Below are positions 32,010-45,247 of a stretch of 64,000 nucleotides of DNA, piece after piece. The stretch spans positions 71,458,344 through 71,522,343 of the forward strand of contig CM063108.1 of NCBI GenBank assembly GCA_031841125.1, given 5' to 3'. Within the stretch, counting starts at the first letter, position 1, and each line of letters begins with the position of its first letter. Made by a program: the position numbers and the translations under genes. The notes beneath the pieces were generated by a model. That model searched no databases and was not told where the DNA came from. It saw only the letters and a program-made list of their open reading frames with translations. The DNA comes from Acanthococcus lagerstroemiae (taxonomy: Eukaryota; Arthropoda; Insecta; Hemiptera; Eriococcidae).

Positions 32010-33898
32010 GTAAAAACAGAGAGACTCTGAGCCGGATAGGCGCCGCCGCCACCGCCGTCACCAGCGCATAACTCACGAGAGCGGGGTACGTTAATGAAAT
32101 CCTGATCAAACTTGCGTCATGCGATTTTCTAAGAAGGATATCGATGCTAAGGTACTTTATTTCAATTTGAAGGTCAACGTTTTTGTGAGTTCAATGTCGA
32201 CCGTTAAATACTTAAGAGTTGAATTGTTGGAACCCGCGTAATCGCGCGTATATGCTCACATTCGTGTATCTCTTTTCTATACGGTCGCCGATGCGATGCG
32301 ATGTGATGCGATGCCCGCCCTGCCGACACAAATGATTTACCGATTTATTCACTTCCTTAAAGGTTATTCAGCCGAAGGTGCACACTACACACATACTCGT
32401 AAGACATAATATGTATGTATAGTTATTCTTGATCCCATTTCCAGCATCAGCGATCGGCGTGCGGCTTCGGGTTCTCCCTTCTCTCTCCAAGTCATTGTAC
32501 TTTCGGCATTCCAGAGGGTACGTTTACATTTTTCTCCCCTCTAGCTCATCTCATCCCATCCTATCCCATCTATCCGTCGATGTACATCTCTAGACTTTAA
32601 ATACGGACACTTTTCCCATGGAATTCAACGAATTCAACATCCATCCGGTTTATTTATGCGTCAAACCGAATTAAAAATAAATACTGCATACGATTAAGAG
32701 AAGAGATTTTGATCTCCGTTTCCTTTTCCATTAAAATACCAAACAAATTTTTGACTTCTCATTCACAGGTGTGACGTACGCAAACCTTCTATCTATAGGA
32801 TAATTGGTCACCTTTCTTCCGTCTTTCTTTTTCTTTCTTTTTTTGTACCGTCCTTTCCGTAAACATTTTTCAATCTTGCGCGCATCCGAAATAAATGAGA
32901 AATTTATCAGATCCCCATTGCCGACTAAGACCTGAATTACGGTTCATTTTTCGCAGAAGTAGTAAGCACTCACGTCGAGGGAGAAATATAACTCGAAGAG
33001 AAGACAAAGTATAAGGCTGTATAAGGCTAATGATGTTTCTATACGGAATCACGAAGATGACAAATAAATAAGGTTACTTAGGACCTTATTTATATCTGTT
33101 TAAATCAAGAGCAAACCACACACATAAATGCTAGAGTCATTGAGACTCGATAGCGGAGTACCCGCCCAACGTCGAGTTGACTTTTATAAAAATAGAACAC
33201 AGAAATAATCTGGGAGAGTCAGACCTGTATCTGGAGGAGGCCACTGAACTCCGCTCCTTGAATTTGCGAGTCTCCCTTAGGATTTCTTAGACACGATGTT
33301 ATTTCATCCGAACAGAAGGAATTCGTCCATCTTGTGACGGCGAGGTAACAATCTTGGATTTTTTTTATCTTAAAAGGAGAGGGGAAAAAAGAAATACGTA
33401 CTTTCTCAAAAAAAAAAAAAAAAAAAAAAAAATAAGATACTAATAAACTTAGTCCATCTGAACTGTATTCTGAGTGTATCGTAACGGATGACTACTGAGC
33501 CTAGATGAGTTGTAAGGGAATTTTTTTAAGAGTCCTGGCGAGCCTTCAAGAGTACCCGGCGAGTCTTAACATCAACATAAATAGTAGACAACAAAGTTCA
33601 CCGAGTGAAAATTCAAACCAGAGATATTGTACTATATCTGAACTTCCAACTTTGAGTACTGGCTATTTCGGCACACGAACTAAAATCGTGTATGAACTGG
33701 AAAATGAGTTTTGTATTAGTACGAATGTCGTATCTTTGTTATAGTGTTGGTTAACACGGCTCGAAATTGGAGAAGTAGATTGAGTACAGTATTTCTGGTT
33801 CGAATTTGTAATAGTGTATATTGTACAGGATGTCCGAGAGTGAGTAATCGTCCCTCAACCGGACAAGCAAGAATGTTGTTCTGACATGCAGATATGTA
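32010..33898. other. Non-coding stretch
   Basis: Contains a GATGC tandem (about 32291-32316), a poly(A) run (33409-33432) and a lone TACAGGATGTCC phrase at about 33829 resembling the end of the TIR element that follows. No gene supported. Confidence 0.45.
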
Positions 33899-34905
33899 CA
33901 CGGGGTGTCCCATTAATTCCGTCAGTAAGTCGATTATTCAGCTCCTGTGTATCGTACCCGAAAAAAAACATATCGGCGTGTAGCTTGATTCAGTCTGGTT
34001 CTATAGACACCGCAACCCCGTTACGTCCAGGGACGTACCAAAGAGTTTTTCCTGGGGGGGGGGGGGATAAAAATTGTGAAAATCCCAACTGACTCAACTC
34101 AGAATTCCCAAGTATCAAAGCAAAATAAAAAACTTTTTTGACCTGTTGGATTTTTTCAACTGACTCAACTCAAAATTCCCAAGTATCACTGCAAAAGAAG
34201 AAAAAGAAAAACCTTTTGACTTGTTGGGTTTTCCCAACTTCTCAACTCAATTCCCAAGTATCAAAGTAATTAAAAAAAAAAAAACTTTTAACTTGTTGGA
34301 TTTTCTCAACTCGCCTGACTGAAATGGTAAATTTTCCCAACTGCTGAGTGAAAAATTCCTACGGGGGTAAGTTTCCCCCCTATCGGTACGTCTCTGGTTA
34401 CGTCGTGCGATGCGCGCGCAACAGCTGTTCGCGCGAAGGGTGTACGTGTATCGCCCGCCTACCGGATTCTCGAGTCGTTAGTATTCGTACAATAATGTTT
34501 CGCGGTTTGCTACGGGGTAGTCGACGCGTATGCTGACGGTCATAGAGATTCAAAATGTGTGCGAATGAGTCGCTCAGATTCAAATGACGATAACACCGCG
34601 AATTTCTCATCAAATTCAATTTTCAATGTGTCAAAACGAAAGTTCAAACATGGAGCTACACGCCTATGTAATTATTTTTGGAATTTAAGATTTTTTGTGA
34701 AATTTTTATTTGAAAATCTGGTAGGCGAAACCTTTTGAACCTTCATTCAGGCCATTATATCTAGGTGAAATTTTTTCAAATTTTGGTTTCAAATAGTCGA
34801 ATAAATTCGAGAAGAAACAGGCTACACCCTGATACATATTTTGGATCGGATAAGTAGCGGCTGAGTATAATCGACTTACTGACTGAATTAATGGGACACC
34901 CTATA
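33899..34905. mobile_element. TA-flanked TIR element, about 1 kb, holding a nested MITE
   Basis: Terminal inverted repeats of at least 35 bp with one mismatch: GGGTGTCCCATTAATTC onward at 33903-33937 and its inverse at 34867-34901. TA dinucleotides lie just outside both ends, and ends of the (ACA)GGGTGTCC type are common in Tc1/mariner-like elements, so this class is suggested. The interior has no transposase frame. The hAT MITE at 34028-34396 interrupts it; without that insert the element is about 640 bp. Confidence 0.75.
34028..34396 (+). mobile_element. hAT-type MITE, CAGGGACGTA family, copy 3 (nested)
   Basis: 369 bp. The left end CAGGGACGTACC and the inverted right end CAGAGACGTACC are the terminal repeats, each followed by a G-rich run. 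A perfect 8-bp target duplication GTTACGTC lies at 34020-34027 and 34397-34404. The inner CCCAACTGACTCAACTC / TTGACTTGTTGGATTTT unit is repeated about four times with small changes, making this copy the longest of the three. It sits inside the TIR element 33899-34905 and is therefore younger than it. Confidence 0.93.
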
Positions 34906-34940
34906 TGTATGTTTGCGTACTCTCGCCTTTTGAAGGGATG

Positions 34941-35149
34941 GTGTGGTGGGACGTATGGCGATGCACGCATGCCAAAGTGGCCCCTATGATACCGCACCCC
35001 CGGCCCCGGAAACTACCCTTTCGAGTATCGCATCAGTGACCGGAGGGACGCCTTGGGACCAGGCCCGAGCCCCCATTTCTACGTGCCGCAACGGTGCGCG
35101 CGTCCTACCAGGGCTATCATGGGGTTCCCTATTGACCGAGGTGCCGGTG
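34941..35149 (-). mobile_element. R1-clade 3' UTR tail, third copy
   Basis: 209 bp of the R1-clade 3' UTR only, in reverse orientation: it begins GTGTGGTGGGACGTATGGCG and ends near ATTGACCGAGGTGCCGGTG. A perfect 15-bp target duplication CCTTTTGAAGGGATG lies at 34926-34940 and 35150-35164. No coding part left. Confidence 0.92.
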
Positions 35150-35164
35150 CCTTTTGAAGGGATG

Positions 35165-38100
35165 AAAATTTGTCTATTTAAAAAAAAAAAAATGCTACAC
35201 CTATAAATCCGGTTTTAAATAAAATATTTGGTGGATAATCCCTTCCCCACCCCATGACCGTCCAAAATATAGTATTTTGATAGAAGTTAACATGCATAAA
35301 ATTTTGTTCGCTTCGCTCTTGAGACTTAACACCATGAAATCCACCCCTAGAAAAATGCTGGTACTAGGCTTGTTTATTTACTTATAAAAACGTTTTTCCA
35401 AGTGCGACTAAAAATATGTAGGTTCAACTGCGAAACTTTCTGCAAATAATGATGGGGAGTTGCAGCACTCACCGAAAACATATAATCGCCAGAATAGGTA
35501 GGCAGTTTGTCAGTTGTTGATGCATTCGACGGTGTTTAAGAAGCATCTCGTCACCGAGACGTAAAATAGAATCAACTTTAGGTTCCTTTCTTGGACGTTT
35601 TTAGAAGCATCTATCTACGCGCAGGTGCCTCACCAAACTTTTTTCAGGAGGGAGCTCCCTGTTTCAAGGTTCCCATACACCCGCGTTACTTTTGCGTGGT
35701 GCTGCAGGATTGGAATCCGCAGCAGACGGTAAACTAGTAGCCTGCGTTGATATTTTTTTCTTTTTCTTTTTCTTAGAATCGGATGATTTGATATTTGTAA
35801 TCCAGCGAGCCCGCAAAGACCTATTTAGATAGTTGGCACCACCATACATTCCCATTTGCAATTTAAAGTTAGCAGGGGGAGGGGATTAACTCCTCAAGTA
35901 ACCAAATCTTACCGACATTGGATTCAAGAAATTGGGGGTAAGATGTCACTAACACTGAGACTTATTATACGAATACAAAATGCCGTCATACGTATCAATT
36001 CTAAAAACCAGCAAGTCCAATTTTTGGAATTTTCTTCAACTTATATTTCGCAAATACTTCAGTTTTGAAAATGAAATTTCTATAGAGTATCCGTTTATGT
36101 TGAAGCAAAATTTTGTCAAAAATCGGAGGAAAACAAATTAGGATTCAGATCTACAGACAGTTTTTTGATTCAGAATACGTTTCAGAAATGCACTTCTCAT
36201 TTGATACCCGAATATTTAGATATTCTTGGTGTTACAAAGATGGTCGATTCACGTTCAATTCAATTCAAAAAACCTTTATTTTTGCATACGATTACATTAC
36301 TTGCCTACTTTTGAATTTTTTTATATTAAGTAGGTACCTTATTACATTCGTTTTCATTTTTTTGAGCAAATAAAATTTTTCAAAGCATGTTCTTCCTTTC
36401 TTTTTCGGAGCTCCCCAAATTTTTTGAAGGTGTCCGAAAAGTTTTTGGTAGTGCCCAGTATGGGCGGTACCGCCCGTGTTAGGGTACACACTGGCTTGCT
36501 TCCTTTCATTTTTGAAAAAACTAAGGCATAACTACGAGCATATTCACTTTTTATTTCTCTTTCTTTTCGCGAGCTGAGACGGATAGAATGTTACTTTTTG
36601 GTAATAATAAAAAATAATCAAGGGAACCACTATGACAAATCATTGACCAGGGTTTAGCAAGGCGTTTAGAATTTTGGTGTAAATTACCCCGAGAATTTTC
36701 CCAATTCTTGAATTACCTTGAACATCGCCACTTGACCCAGAAATCTTTCGTACAAAAAAGTTTCATGATCAAGTAAGAAATACTATAGTTACCTTTATCC
36801 CTATTTACAAAAAAAAAAAAAACACGGTAACAATTTCAAATTGATTCCATTGATTAGAATTTTGTAACTCAGAATGGTGGATGAGTCCGAAAGATGATAC
36901 TGAGAGACATTCGCAATATTTTGAATTTTATTAAATTTTGCAATTTGCAAATTGGTAGGTACCTATTTCATAGAAAACTTTTAGTATGCATAATCAGAGT
37001 GGATAAAACTGTAATTGTCACACGATTCGGAGTATGCCTGGAACGTAGAATCCAGAACTACAGTCAGTATTTCGAAAAATTTTAAAGTTTTAAAGATATG
37101 ACAGATTTTTGAACTGACGTTTTGCAATCAAAATGGCGGATCAATTATACACATGTGTAACTACAGAGGTCAATCATCGAGCCTCAAGACCGAAAATAGT
37201 TACGGTGTATATAGAGTAGACGAGGTCGAAAGAACCAGAGATAGCAGACAAATAAAACCATATTATATAAAAAAAGGATCCAGGTAAATACACTTTAAAA
37301 TTTAGAAATTAGTTCGTTTTTTACTTCTTCTGCTGATGACAGCAAGCTCATCATTCTTAGATGGCGCCATAAAGTAATAGTATTCGTACTTTGCTCTCTC
37401 GGTTCATAAAATAACTTGTGACTTGTATTACACGAATTGCACTGCACGTGTTCGGATGTAAAATTCCCGGTAATAAAGGAGTGCATTTTATACGGCTGAT
37501 GAACTGGGTGACTACGAAAATTTCTCAGTAAATATTTCGCGATCTCTGCGTTCTCGACATTGTCGGGACGGGTGGTGTACAGTTCGGACTAACATGTCAC
37601 ATAGAGGAACTTACATATATTACGACCATCGTAAATGTTTATTAATTATGCACAGAAGAACGCACTTGTTTATTGAGCTTGGAACGTCAATGAGGTAAAT
37701 TTATTATTGGCTTGATATTAGAAATTATTGTATTATAATGTTTCTTTCATCTAACCTTCGGAGAAGTGTATGAACTTGCACAGCGATAACGATCACCGGT
37801 AAATGAACTATCAGGTGTTGACTATGGACACACACAAACACACACACCTTGGAGGTGGAGATCTAACGATAAAGCCGGCAGCCATTACATGAAAACTCAC
37901 ACGACCCGGACCCATGTTGAGGGAAAGCTGTATACATAAGTAGGCACCGGTGCGGTAATTTTCAGGGACGAAGAACGACGAATGATCAAGTAAAGTTAAA
38001 TATCCTTCTCTTGGTACAAACCGAAAAAGTTCCAAAAGTTGATTTCATTTAGACTCTTAGCTGACTTTTCTTCGTAGACGATTTGTACATCTTTATTCTC

Positions 38101-38299
38101 AAAATTAGGCAATTGTTAGGCTAGTCGGCTGTTTGACTGTCACCTGTAGATCTGTCAACAGTCTAGTTGGCTTTCTGACGGTCATCTGTAAATTTGTTAA
38201 CTGTCCAGTTATAGCTGACTATCTTTTTGGCCACCTACAACAGATCCTACGACCTTTTTTTTATTTATTCTGTCAGCGGTATTAGTGAAAAATGGCCAG
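35165..38299. other. Non-coding stretch
   Basis: Holds the second copy of the repeat segment also seen near 6045-6110 (here 35222-35270), a poly(A) run near 36810-36822, and several short frames without domain signatures. No RNA gene recognised. Confidence 0.45.
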
Positions 38300-38830
38300 T
38301 TTTTTAGTATAACATGGGCAGATTAAGAAATTTTCATCAGCTACATCGCAGTCTTAATACGTCTTCAAAGGATTACCGAGCCTTAACTGAATACTGAAAA
38401 GACTTATTATCGACTTCCGAAAGGGTCTTAATGAGTTTTTGTCAATCTTTATAAATCTTAAAAAAGTCTTAGGAATTTCGACGGTGTATTAAACAGTCTT
38501 AAGACAATATTGATAAGTTTTATAGAATTCGGGAAAGTCATCTGAACACAAGGTTAATCAGTTTTAACGTATTTTAAAGATTTCAACAAGTCTCAACGAC
38601 TCTCAACGGGTTCCAACTATGTTACAGGAGTCTGACGCAAGTTCCGATCATTTTTAATGATACTTCTAAGTCTTAAAGGTTTTAATCAGTCTTAACGAGT
38701 TTTAACAAAGTAAGAACGAGGAGTTTCAGCAAGGTTTTGAGCATCCTAACAGTTATGAAGAGTTAGTTAATCCTACCTAGTTTTAGAACGTCTTCAACTA
38801 ATTATTCTGCATCTGAACATAATTTTGAGA
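38300..38830 (+). repeat. Degenerate AGTCTTAA-type oligonucleotide array
   Basis: Phrases such as AGTCTTAATACGTCTTCAA, GGGTCTTAATGAG, AAAGTCTTAGGAATT, CAGTCTTAAGACAAT, AAGTCTTAAAGG and CAGTCTTAACGAG follow each other every 25-40 bp without a fixed period. It looks like a decayed minisatellite. Similar text occurs at 48240-48540 and, complemented, near 31270-31460. Confidence 0.55.
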
Positions 38831-40269
38831 GGCTTTCAACTCATCCACCCAAGGAAGAACTGTGAAGTGAAATAAGGTATGATTTTATAAAAACCAAATT
38901 TGGAGTACCAAGTCTAAACGTATATGAATGAGATATTAGAAAACAGAGACACTAGAATAATAACATCATTCAGCATAATTATGTGGCAGTTTCCATAAAA
39001 AGGGTCAACTTTATCGGTCAGATCATTTTTGAGTTAAGCACACGTTTATATAGTAGACTCAATTCCTGACAAAATAAGACCTTTTCCAGCTTCCTATGTG
39101 CTATATTCATGTCTCTACATCCATTAAAAAAGAGGCACCTCCAAATTTTCGAAAAACAAGATTTTGAGAAAAACGCGTTCAAAGTTTTTGAATACATTTT
39201 ATTGTTGATTTTCTTGTTAAAGACGAACTGCTTTATAGACTATTATACAGGGTGTCCGGACTTCATTCAAGGTTTCTAGCACACATGCGGGGAATGCCCA
39301 GAGACAAGCGTACCTCGGCTATCATTTAGCAGAAGAAAATTCTGTACAATGTCATTCGTTCGAACTAGCAAATGATTAAATAATGGTAACATCGTCCGAT
39401 ATTCTGAAAATCTCGAAATGCATTCCTTCTTTAGTCCACGTGACCACTGACTCACCGGTAGCCAAGCGTATACTTATTACCTACACTGTGCCGCATTCTG
39501 AAAGCGCCGAAAATTCCTTAATGAAAATTCCACGCAATAAACGTTCAGCCATTGAGCGAAACCTGACCGTCATCAAGGTTTTACACATTTACCTACATTA
39601 TATTCGTAATATCCTATTTAACATTCCGTTTACGATTATGAGGGGAAGGGGTTAGGCGCTGCTAATTCCCAGGAAAGAATGATTTTTTCACTCGCGGGCG
39701 TCGGTATGGGTATGGGTTTCTGGGTTCTGGGTACTTCTGCCGGCTACTATTGCGTAATCTTTTACGCAGTGATATTCGAAAAGCAAAAATGGAGAGAGAT
39801 AGAGAAAACTGCCATGTTGTTGTTAATCCATAGCGGTTTCAATATGTTTGTATACAATAAACAAACGTTATTCGTTTACAGGATAAACAGTTACCTTCAA
39901 ATGAAAAATCACCCAGAAAAAATTTAATTAAGGTGTTCTCCTTGACATTAAATTTCATTTGTACGAGTCAGTTAATTTATTATAGACTCTATTGCTTCTT
40001 CAGAAATGAAATTTGCGTTTCACTTTTTTCCCCTTCTTAACTACGACCGGAGAATATAAAACGGAACCAAAAATAAAACGTAGTGCCTTCGGTGTGAAAT
40101 TTCATTAACATTCGAATTCGGTTATTTCGGAAATACGCAGAATGATGAAGTGAAATTATTAGGAAGTTCGCAATGGTCGCTCCACCTCGTCGACCTCCAT
40201 GAAAATTATTGCAGCCAGAGACATTAGCGCTGATTTAATTAGTAGGTATTAATAAATCCGCTTCCCAAC

Positions 40270-40271
<2 letters not shown>
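38831..40271. other. Non-coding stretch
   Basis: A single TATACAGGGTGTCCGG phrase (about 39244-39259) looks like one end of a Tc1/mariner-like TIR element, without a partner. The frames at 39383-39655 and 39679-39927 show no recognised family. Confidence 0.45.
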
Positions 40272-40310
<39 letters not shown>

Positions 40311-40316
40311 TTGTAC
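40272..40316 (+). repeat. (CA)n microsatellite
   Basis: A perfect dinucleotide run of about 45 bp. Confidence 0.97.
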
Positions 40317-40490
40317 AGCTAGCGGCTGGCGTGAACAATACATACTCGTATCTGCAAGAAATAGAACTGGCGGCACGTATCGCAGGGTAATTGCTATTTA
40401 CTGCTGCTAGCTGGTTTCACTGGCTGAAAAACACTGTATTAGTTTATGGCGCCACTGAGCAACGTGATCTCGCACTAAGTTCAGCGTTAG

Positions 40491-40602
40491 TTCCCTCCGG
40501 TCACTGACGCGATGCTCGAAAGGGTAGTTCCTGTGGCCGGGGGTGCGGTGTCATAGGGGCCACTTTGGCATGCGTGCATCGCCATACGTCCCACCACACA
40601 TA
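40491..40602 (+). mobile_element. R1-clade 3' UTR tail, fourth copy
   Basis: 112 bp matching the last part of the R1-clade 3' UTR (CACTGACGCGATGCTCGAAA to GCCATACGTCCCACCACACA). A 15-bp target duplication TAAGTTCAGCGTTAG lies at 40476-40490 and 40603-40617. Confidence 0.9.
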
Positions 40603-40809
40603 TAAGTTCAGCGTTAGTAAAGAAAAGAAAAAAAAAATCGAGGGAAGGAATGATTTTACAAAATTTATCTACCTACTGAAAACCTACTTCCCCACTAGAA
40701 AACTTTTGGATTACTGATTTTAAATGTATCGTAAGATTTTCATTGTGGCTGCGATTTAGGTCACAAAATCTTAATTTTAAATTTAAAATACGGAGAATAA
40801 AGTGGCGTT

Positions 40810-41170
40810 GATATAACCCTAAACACCCCAGAAAACTCGCCCACACGCTGGCCGAAAGTCTCCAGGCGAACAATTACAACAGGGCGGAAAACTGGCGTGG
40901 CCAATGGAAATCCGCCAATTCAGACACCCACGGCCTAACACACGCGCCAGATCTATATGCTGAAGGATTCGACCTACGTCGCAAAAAATGGGTACAACTG
41001 AATCGACTCCGAACAAAGAAGGGGCAGTGTGGCAGCGACTTCAAGACAAAATGGGACATGACCGATGATCCGTCTTGCGACTGCGGACAATTTGTCAGAC
41101 TGTACGGCACATTGTGTAGCAGAGCGCAAACAGGGCGTGCGGAGGAGACCTGAGAAACATCTAACAGCTG
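40810..41170 (+). pseudogene. Non-LTR pol C-terminal fragment
   Basis: Conceptual translation gives DLRRKKWVQLNRLRTKKGQC, then KTKWDMTDDPSCDCGQ, and after a one-base shift CQTVRHIV. The order LNR.RT..G.C, then SCDCG, then QTV.HIV is the C-terminal Cys/His domain found after RT in many insect non-LTR elements. RT itself is absent. It is a different family from E1/E2 and from the R1-clade copies. Confidence 0.65.
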
Positions 41171-41516
41171 ACGCTTCCCGCCCGGACCTGGTTCCAGTAG
41201 CTGAATATTAAAATCTAATCTATGGCGAAGATGACATCAACCGCGGCTCTACGACGAGAAAAAGAAGGAGAAAAAAATCGGACGGCGTATCAGAATAGGA
41301 GTTCGTTGAATCGTCGGTCAATATCTATATTTTCGATTTAGCCTGGACAAAATCCCCAAAATCAAAATGCCTCTCTTGGAAGAGACCAAATTGACCAAGT
41401 CGGTTTATATCTACTATAAGTTATAAAAGTCTATATTCCAAGATCAGCCCATACATTCGGACCAAAAATTACAGCCAGCAGTTAGCCAGCCTGCGAGACA
41501 GACAGAAAGTGAGGCC

Positions 41517-41688
41517 ATGGCGTCTAGCAAGAGGCCGATCCGAGTAAAAAAAGTTCTGGTAACGAGTTTGAGCCGTAAAATTACACGACTGGTTCTAATA
41601 TCTGAGAATAAGAGAGGAGAAGATGAAGAAGAGTCTCGCCAGAAATTTAAGTATGTAAAATTTTATACTGGAAGTGGGTACAGACGGG
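41517..41688 (+). CDS. Candidate first exon, basic N-terminus, unknown
   Basis: ATG at 41517 in good context (GAGGCCATGG). The frame stays open to 41786 (90 codons) and starts MASSKRPIRVKKVLVTSLSR, with an acidic GEDEEES further on. A possible donor GTATGT follows TTTAA near 41650. No family recognised. The given end is nominal: if spliced, the exon stops near 41650; if not, it runs on to 41789. Confidence 0.22.
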
Positions 41689-41789
41689 GGTGGCAGTTAG
41701 GAATAATTTCTTATCCAAATACTAAAAATTATTCTACCCACGTTGAATATGAGCACATGAGCATTGGTTTCCTGTCCTTCAGTCGTTAA

Positions 41790-44700
41790 CCTCGCAACTT
41801 ACGTAATACGGTTGAAACCAAAGCTATTTCAGACTGGTTTTACTGCAAAAATGGTTCTGTACAATTTTTTTGGCTCTTGGCCAAAGAACGTCATAAGTGA
41901 GGAGTCCGACGGAAGTCTTTACACTTATTCCCATCAATCTTTACGAACTGCTGAGAATGGAAAACTCGGACGTTTCTGCTTTTTTTTTTTTGCCCCGAGC
42001 TTATTTTTTTTACCACCATCGCCACCTGAAAAGTGTTTTTTTCAAAACTTAGTAAAGACATATCTCTAAATCGTTCAGGAAGCACAAAAGACGGTTTACA
42101 GATTTCAATTTTGATTTTTCTCTCCTCCGTACTTCGTAAACATCAGATGTTTATTCCTCACAAAAAGGACTTACTGGACTTTGGAAAAGCATCCCAATAA
42201 GTATTGCGGTTGTTCAAACACCCGCCCCCGTTATCGCCTACATTGACCCTCGGTTACATCCAACAGTAAAGCGACCCCTGCGTTTCTATTTCAGGAAAGC
42301 TTCGATCTTCTGTACAATTGAAAAATATTCGACTTTAAAGTCAACTCTCGAGTGTTTCAGGGTCAGTGATCGTACTTAAACAGTGTAAGAAAGCAACTCG
42401 CAACCACAGAGATGAACTAGTGATATTAATTTATTCGTAAAACATACTTGATGAAGTACGAATATTAAGTTCCTCTTCTCTTCTAGGCGCCGTAATTTAC
42501 AGCTTCAGATTAATATAGTATCAAAAACTAACCTTGAAACACTAATAGGTATTTCATATGCATATTATAATGCAATGAAAAAGTTATGCAACCTTCCTCC
42601 CACCCGGCCATAATTTTCCAGTTCATGTTGAATTGATACAAAATAGGAAATCAATCATTTTGAAAACCCTGGAAGGTTAATTTTGTAATAAATTACAGTA
42701 TAGAAGAGAGAAATTTTGAGTTTATTTTGAGCTTCTCTTGCGCTAGAAAAAGCGAACTAATTTTTTTTACATCTATTCGTATTTTTTACGCCGCTTCGGA
42801 TCCTTTAGTTTGTTGCTTGTGGAACGTCTAAATTTTTTGTGAAAGGTCTTCAAAGTGCCCAAAAAAGTCGTTTTTCTTGTTCTTAGGCTCATTTTCTGAC
42901 CCATTTACATCAGAATAAAATATTGTAATACACTATTATTGTAGTCTCATTTTTTATGTATATTCTGAATCTAGACTTTAAATTTAAATACAGATTTATT
43001 TCTTGCTATATAAATGCTTTTAAGGACTTATTAGAGCCAAATTTCACCTTTTTAATACGATATTAAAAATATTGGCATTCCATACACGAAGGGCCCACTT
43101 GTTCGGACTATTTTTCCAACCTCAAGATATCGTATCCCGATCACGGGGGCATATTTTTCAACACGCGTGACTTTTAATAGAACCATGCAGCATTTGTCCA
43201 TCAAAATTTGTCAGTCGCATCGGAAAATTCCAATGCCCTCTTTTGCTGAGATGCGACGTATTGCTTTGGAAGAATTATAACGATCAAATAGGCTCGTTAT
43301 GCATAAGAATGACACATAACATAGTATTTTTATATCTACTTGTTAGGGCAGATTGTGAATACAACGAGCCAATTTTGATTTAGATTATTTTGAAGGCCGA
43401 AGATGGCTTTCTACATACCAAGAAGCAGACTTCACATAAGAAAAAAAGAAATGCTGTCTTTGTACCTATTATTCGTGCTAATTCTAAATCAGACCTTAGA
43501 TTTTTTATTTTAGGCTATTAATTTTTTTTTTAAACCTAAAAATGACGGTTTCTTGGCTAGAAGGTTGAAATTTAGATCTTGTACGTTGCTGAAATAAAAG
43601 AATGAATTCCGTATCTAATATTAGCACTGGTTCCGAATTTAACTTTGAAATCATCTCGACTGCTGGAGTCTTCATTCAATTTGAGAATGGCCTCTGGAAG
43701 CCTAAAAATGCTAATATTTAAGACTAATTTCTATCGAACAGAAACATTTATTTTGGAAACAATATTTCTTTCTTTTTTTCGTACGCGATGTTTGAACTTT
43801 GGTCTTATCATTCTGTGAAAAGCTATTTTCGGGCTTCAAAAAGGCACAATCATATTTACAAGATTAGCTTCGGAATTAGTGTAAAAAATAAGTCTAGAAA
43901 TACTATATGTTACTAATGATATTAAAAGTGTAAAATCAGGCTCTACTGGGGGCTTCAAGACCTTTCTAGTAAGTGAAAAAGTCTGCATCTAAATTTCAAA
44001 GTCGAATTCGGAATCTACGAAAAGAAAAAATGGTCTAGAAACACGTACATTGCAATTTCGATCTAAAAACTGCGAGCAGGCCTGAAAAAGTTGGTTTGCT
44101 TTTTATAACATCAGGGTACCCACCAAATACGAATTTTCCAAATGTATGACCTTTGTATGACTTTTGTGTGACTTTTTAATGATCTTTTTTTCGGAACATT
44201 TTCTCCTCAGAACAGAATTTCGACAAGAAAAAAAAAATTCGACTTTGAAGAAACTTAAAAAATAATGAACGAATTATTGGAATGAATGTTGCAAAGAACA
44301 CAATTTTTCGATTAAATTTCAATTTGGCCGTATTTTGATGAAAAATATTGCGATTGTTTAGGAAGGATTACCAAATATGTAAGTATTTAGAGGCAATTGT
44401 ATAACCTTTATATGACCACTGCCTCAATTGTAGAACTTGTGTATGACTTGTACGACCGAAGGACACTCTGACCATCAAAAATACTAAAATTTCTTTCGTA
44501 AACTAAATAGATCGAGAAAAGTTGGTTTGTTTTGGAAGCATTTTTTGTGATGGACTGTGTTATTGTGTTCGTAATAACTCAAAAAGTTTCCACTACTCAA
44601 AGACTTTTCAATACCAATAGAACAAAAAGGGACTAAACTTTACAAGCGTGGTATCTAAAGGGGGAGATGTGGGACTGGGACGAAAAACATCTCAGTTTGC

Positions 44701-45247
44701 AGATTTTCAGTAGCACTGAATATAAGTCAAGAGTTCTATGTTTCACCCCGTAAAGTCTGAATTAATGTATAAGCAGTGTAAGGAGTTATTTTGGTCCGCT
44801 CTATTCCTGACATTTTCTAAGGAGTATGAAAACAATTATACAAAAACTTTTACGGGAGATTCGAAGAGACCTTATATTTGACCCATATTAAGCTAGCTAT
44901 AGTCCAAACTCAGATGTTTATTCCTCCCGCTTCTCCTTAATTGCGGACCTAGAGGAGGAAGACTGATAGAGCCGATCTCAAAATTGACTCTTTTACCTAT
45001 CAGAAGTCACACACTAAATTTCAAGTTTTTATTACTGATATGTTCTACGATGCAGTGCATACTTTTTTCCACTAATCAGCCATATTTGTGATTTGGTTCA
45101 CTAAAATTATTACCAAGAAAAAATATGAATGATGCTCGTTTTTGGATCCATTTTCCGAGAACGGGAGGGGGTTCCCCAAATGTCCCTTTTGATGTTTATT
45201 TTATTTTACCAGTAGCATTTCGTTCATTGTTGTCAGTTTTGATAATA

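Noticed and set aside
39679..39927. Gly-rich hydrophobic frame that looks membrane-like
   Set aside because: No start context, splice site or family support; a single hydrophobic stretch is weak evidence in AT-rich DNA.
44112..44471. hAT-like element CAGGGTACCCACC ... GGACACTCTG
   Set aside because: The ends match poorly and there is no 8-bp duplication.
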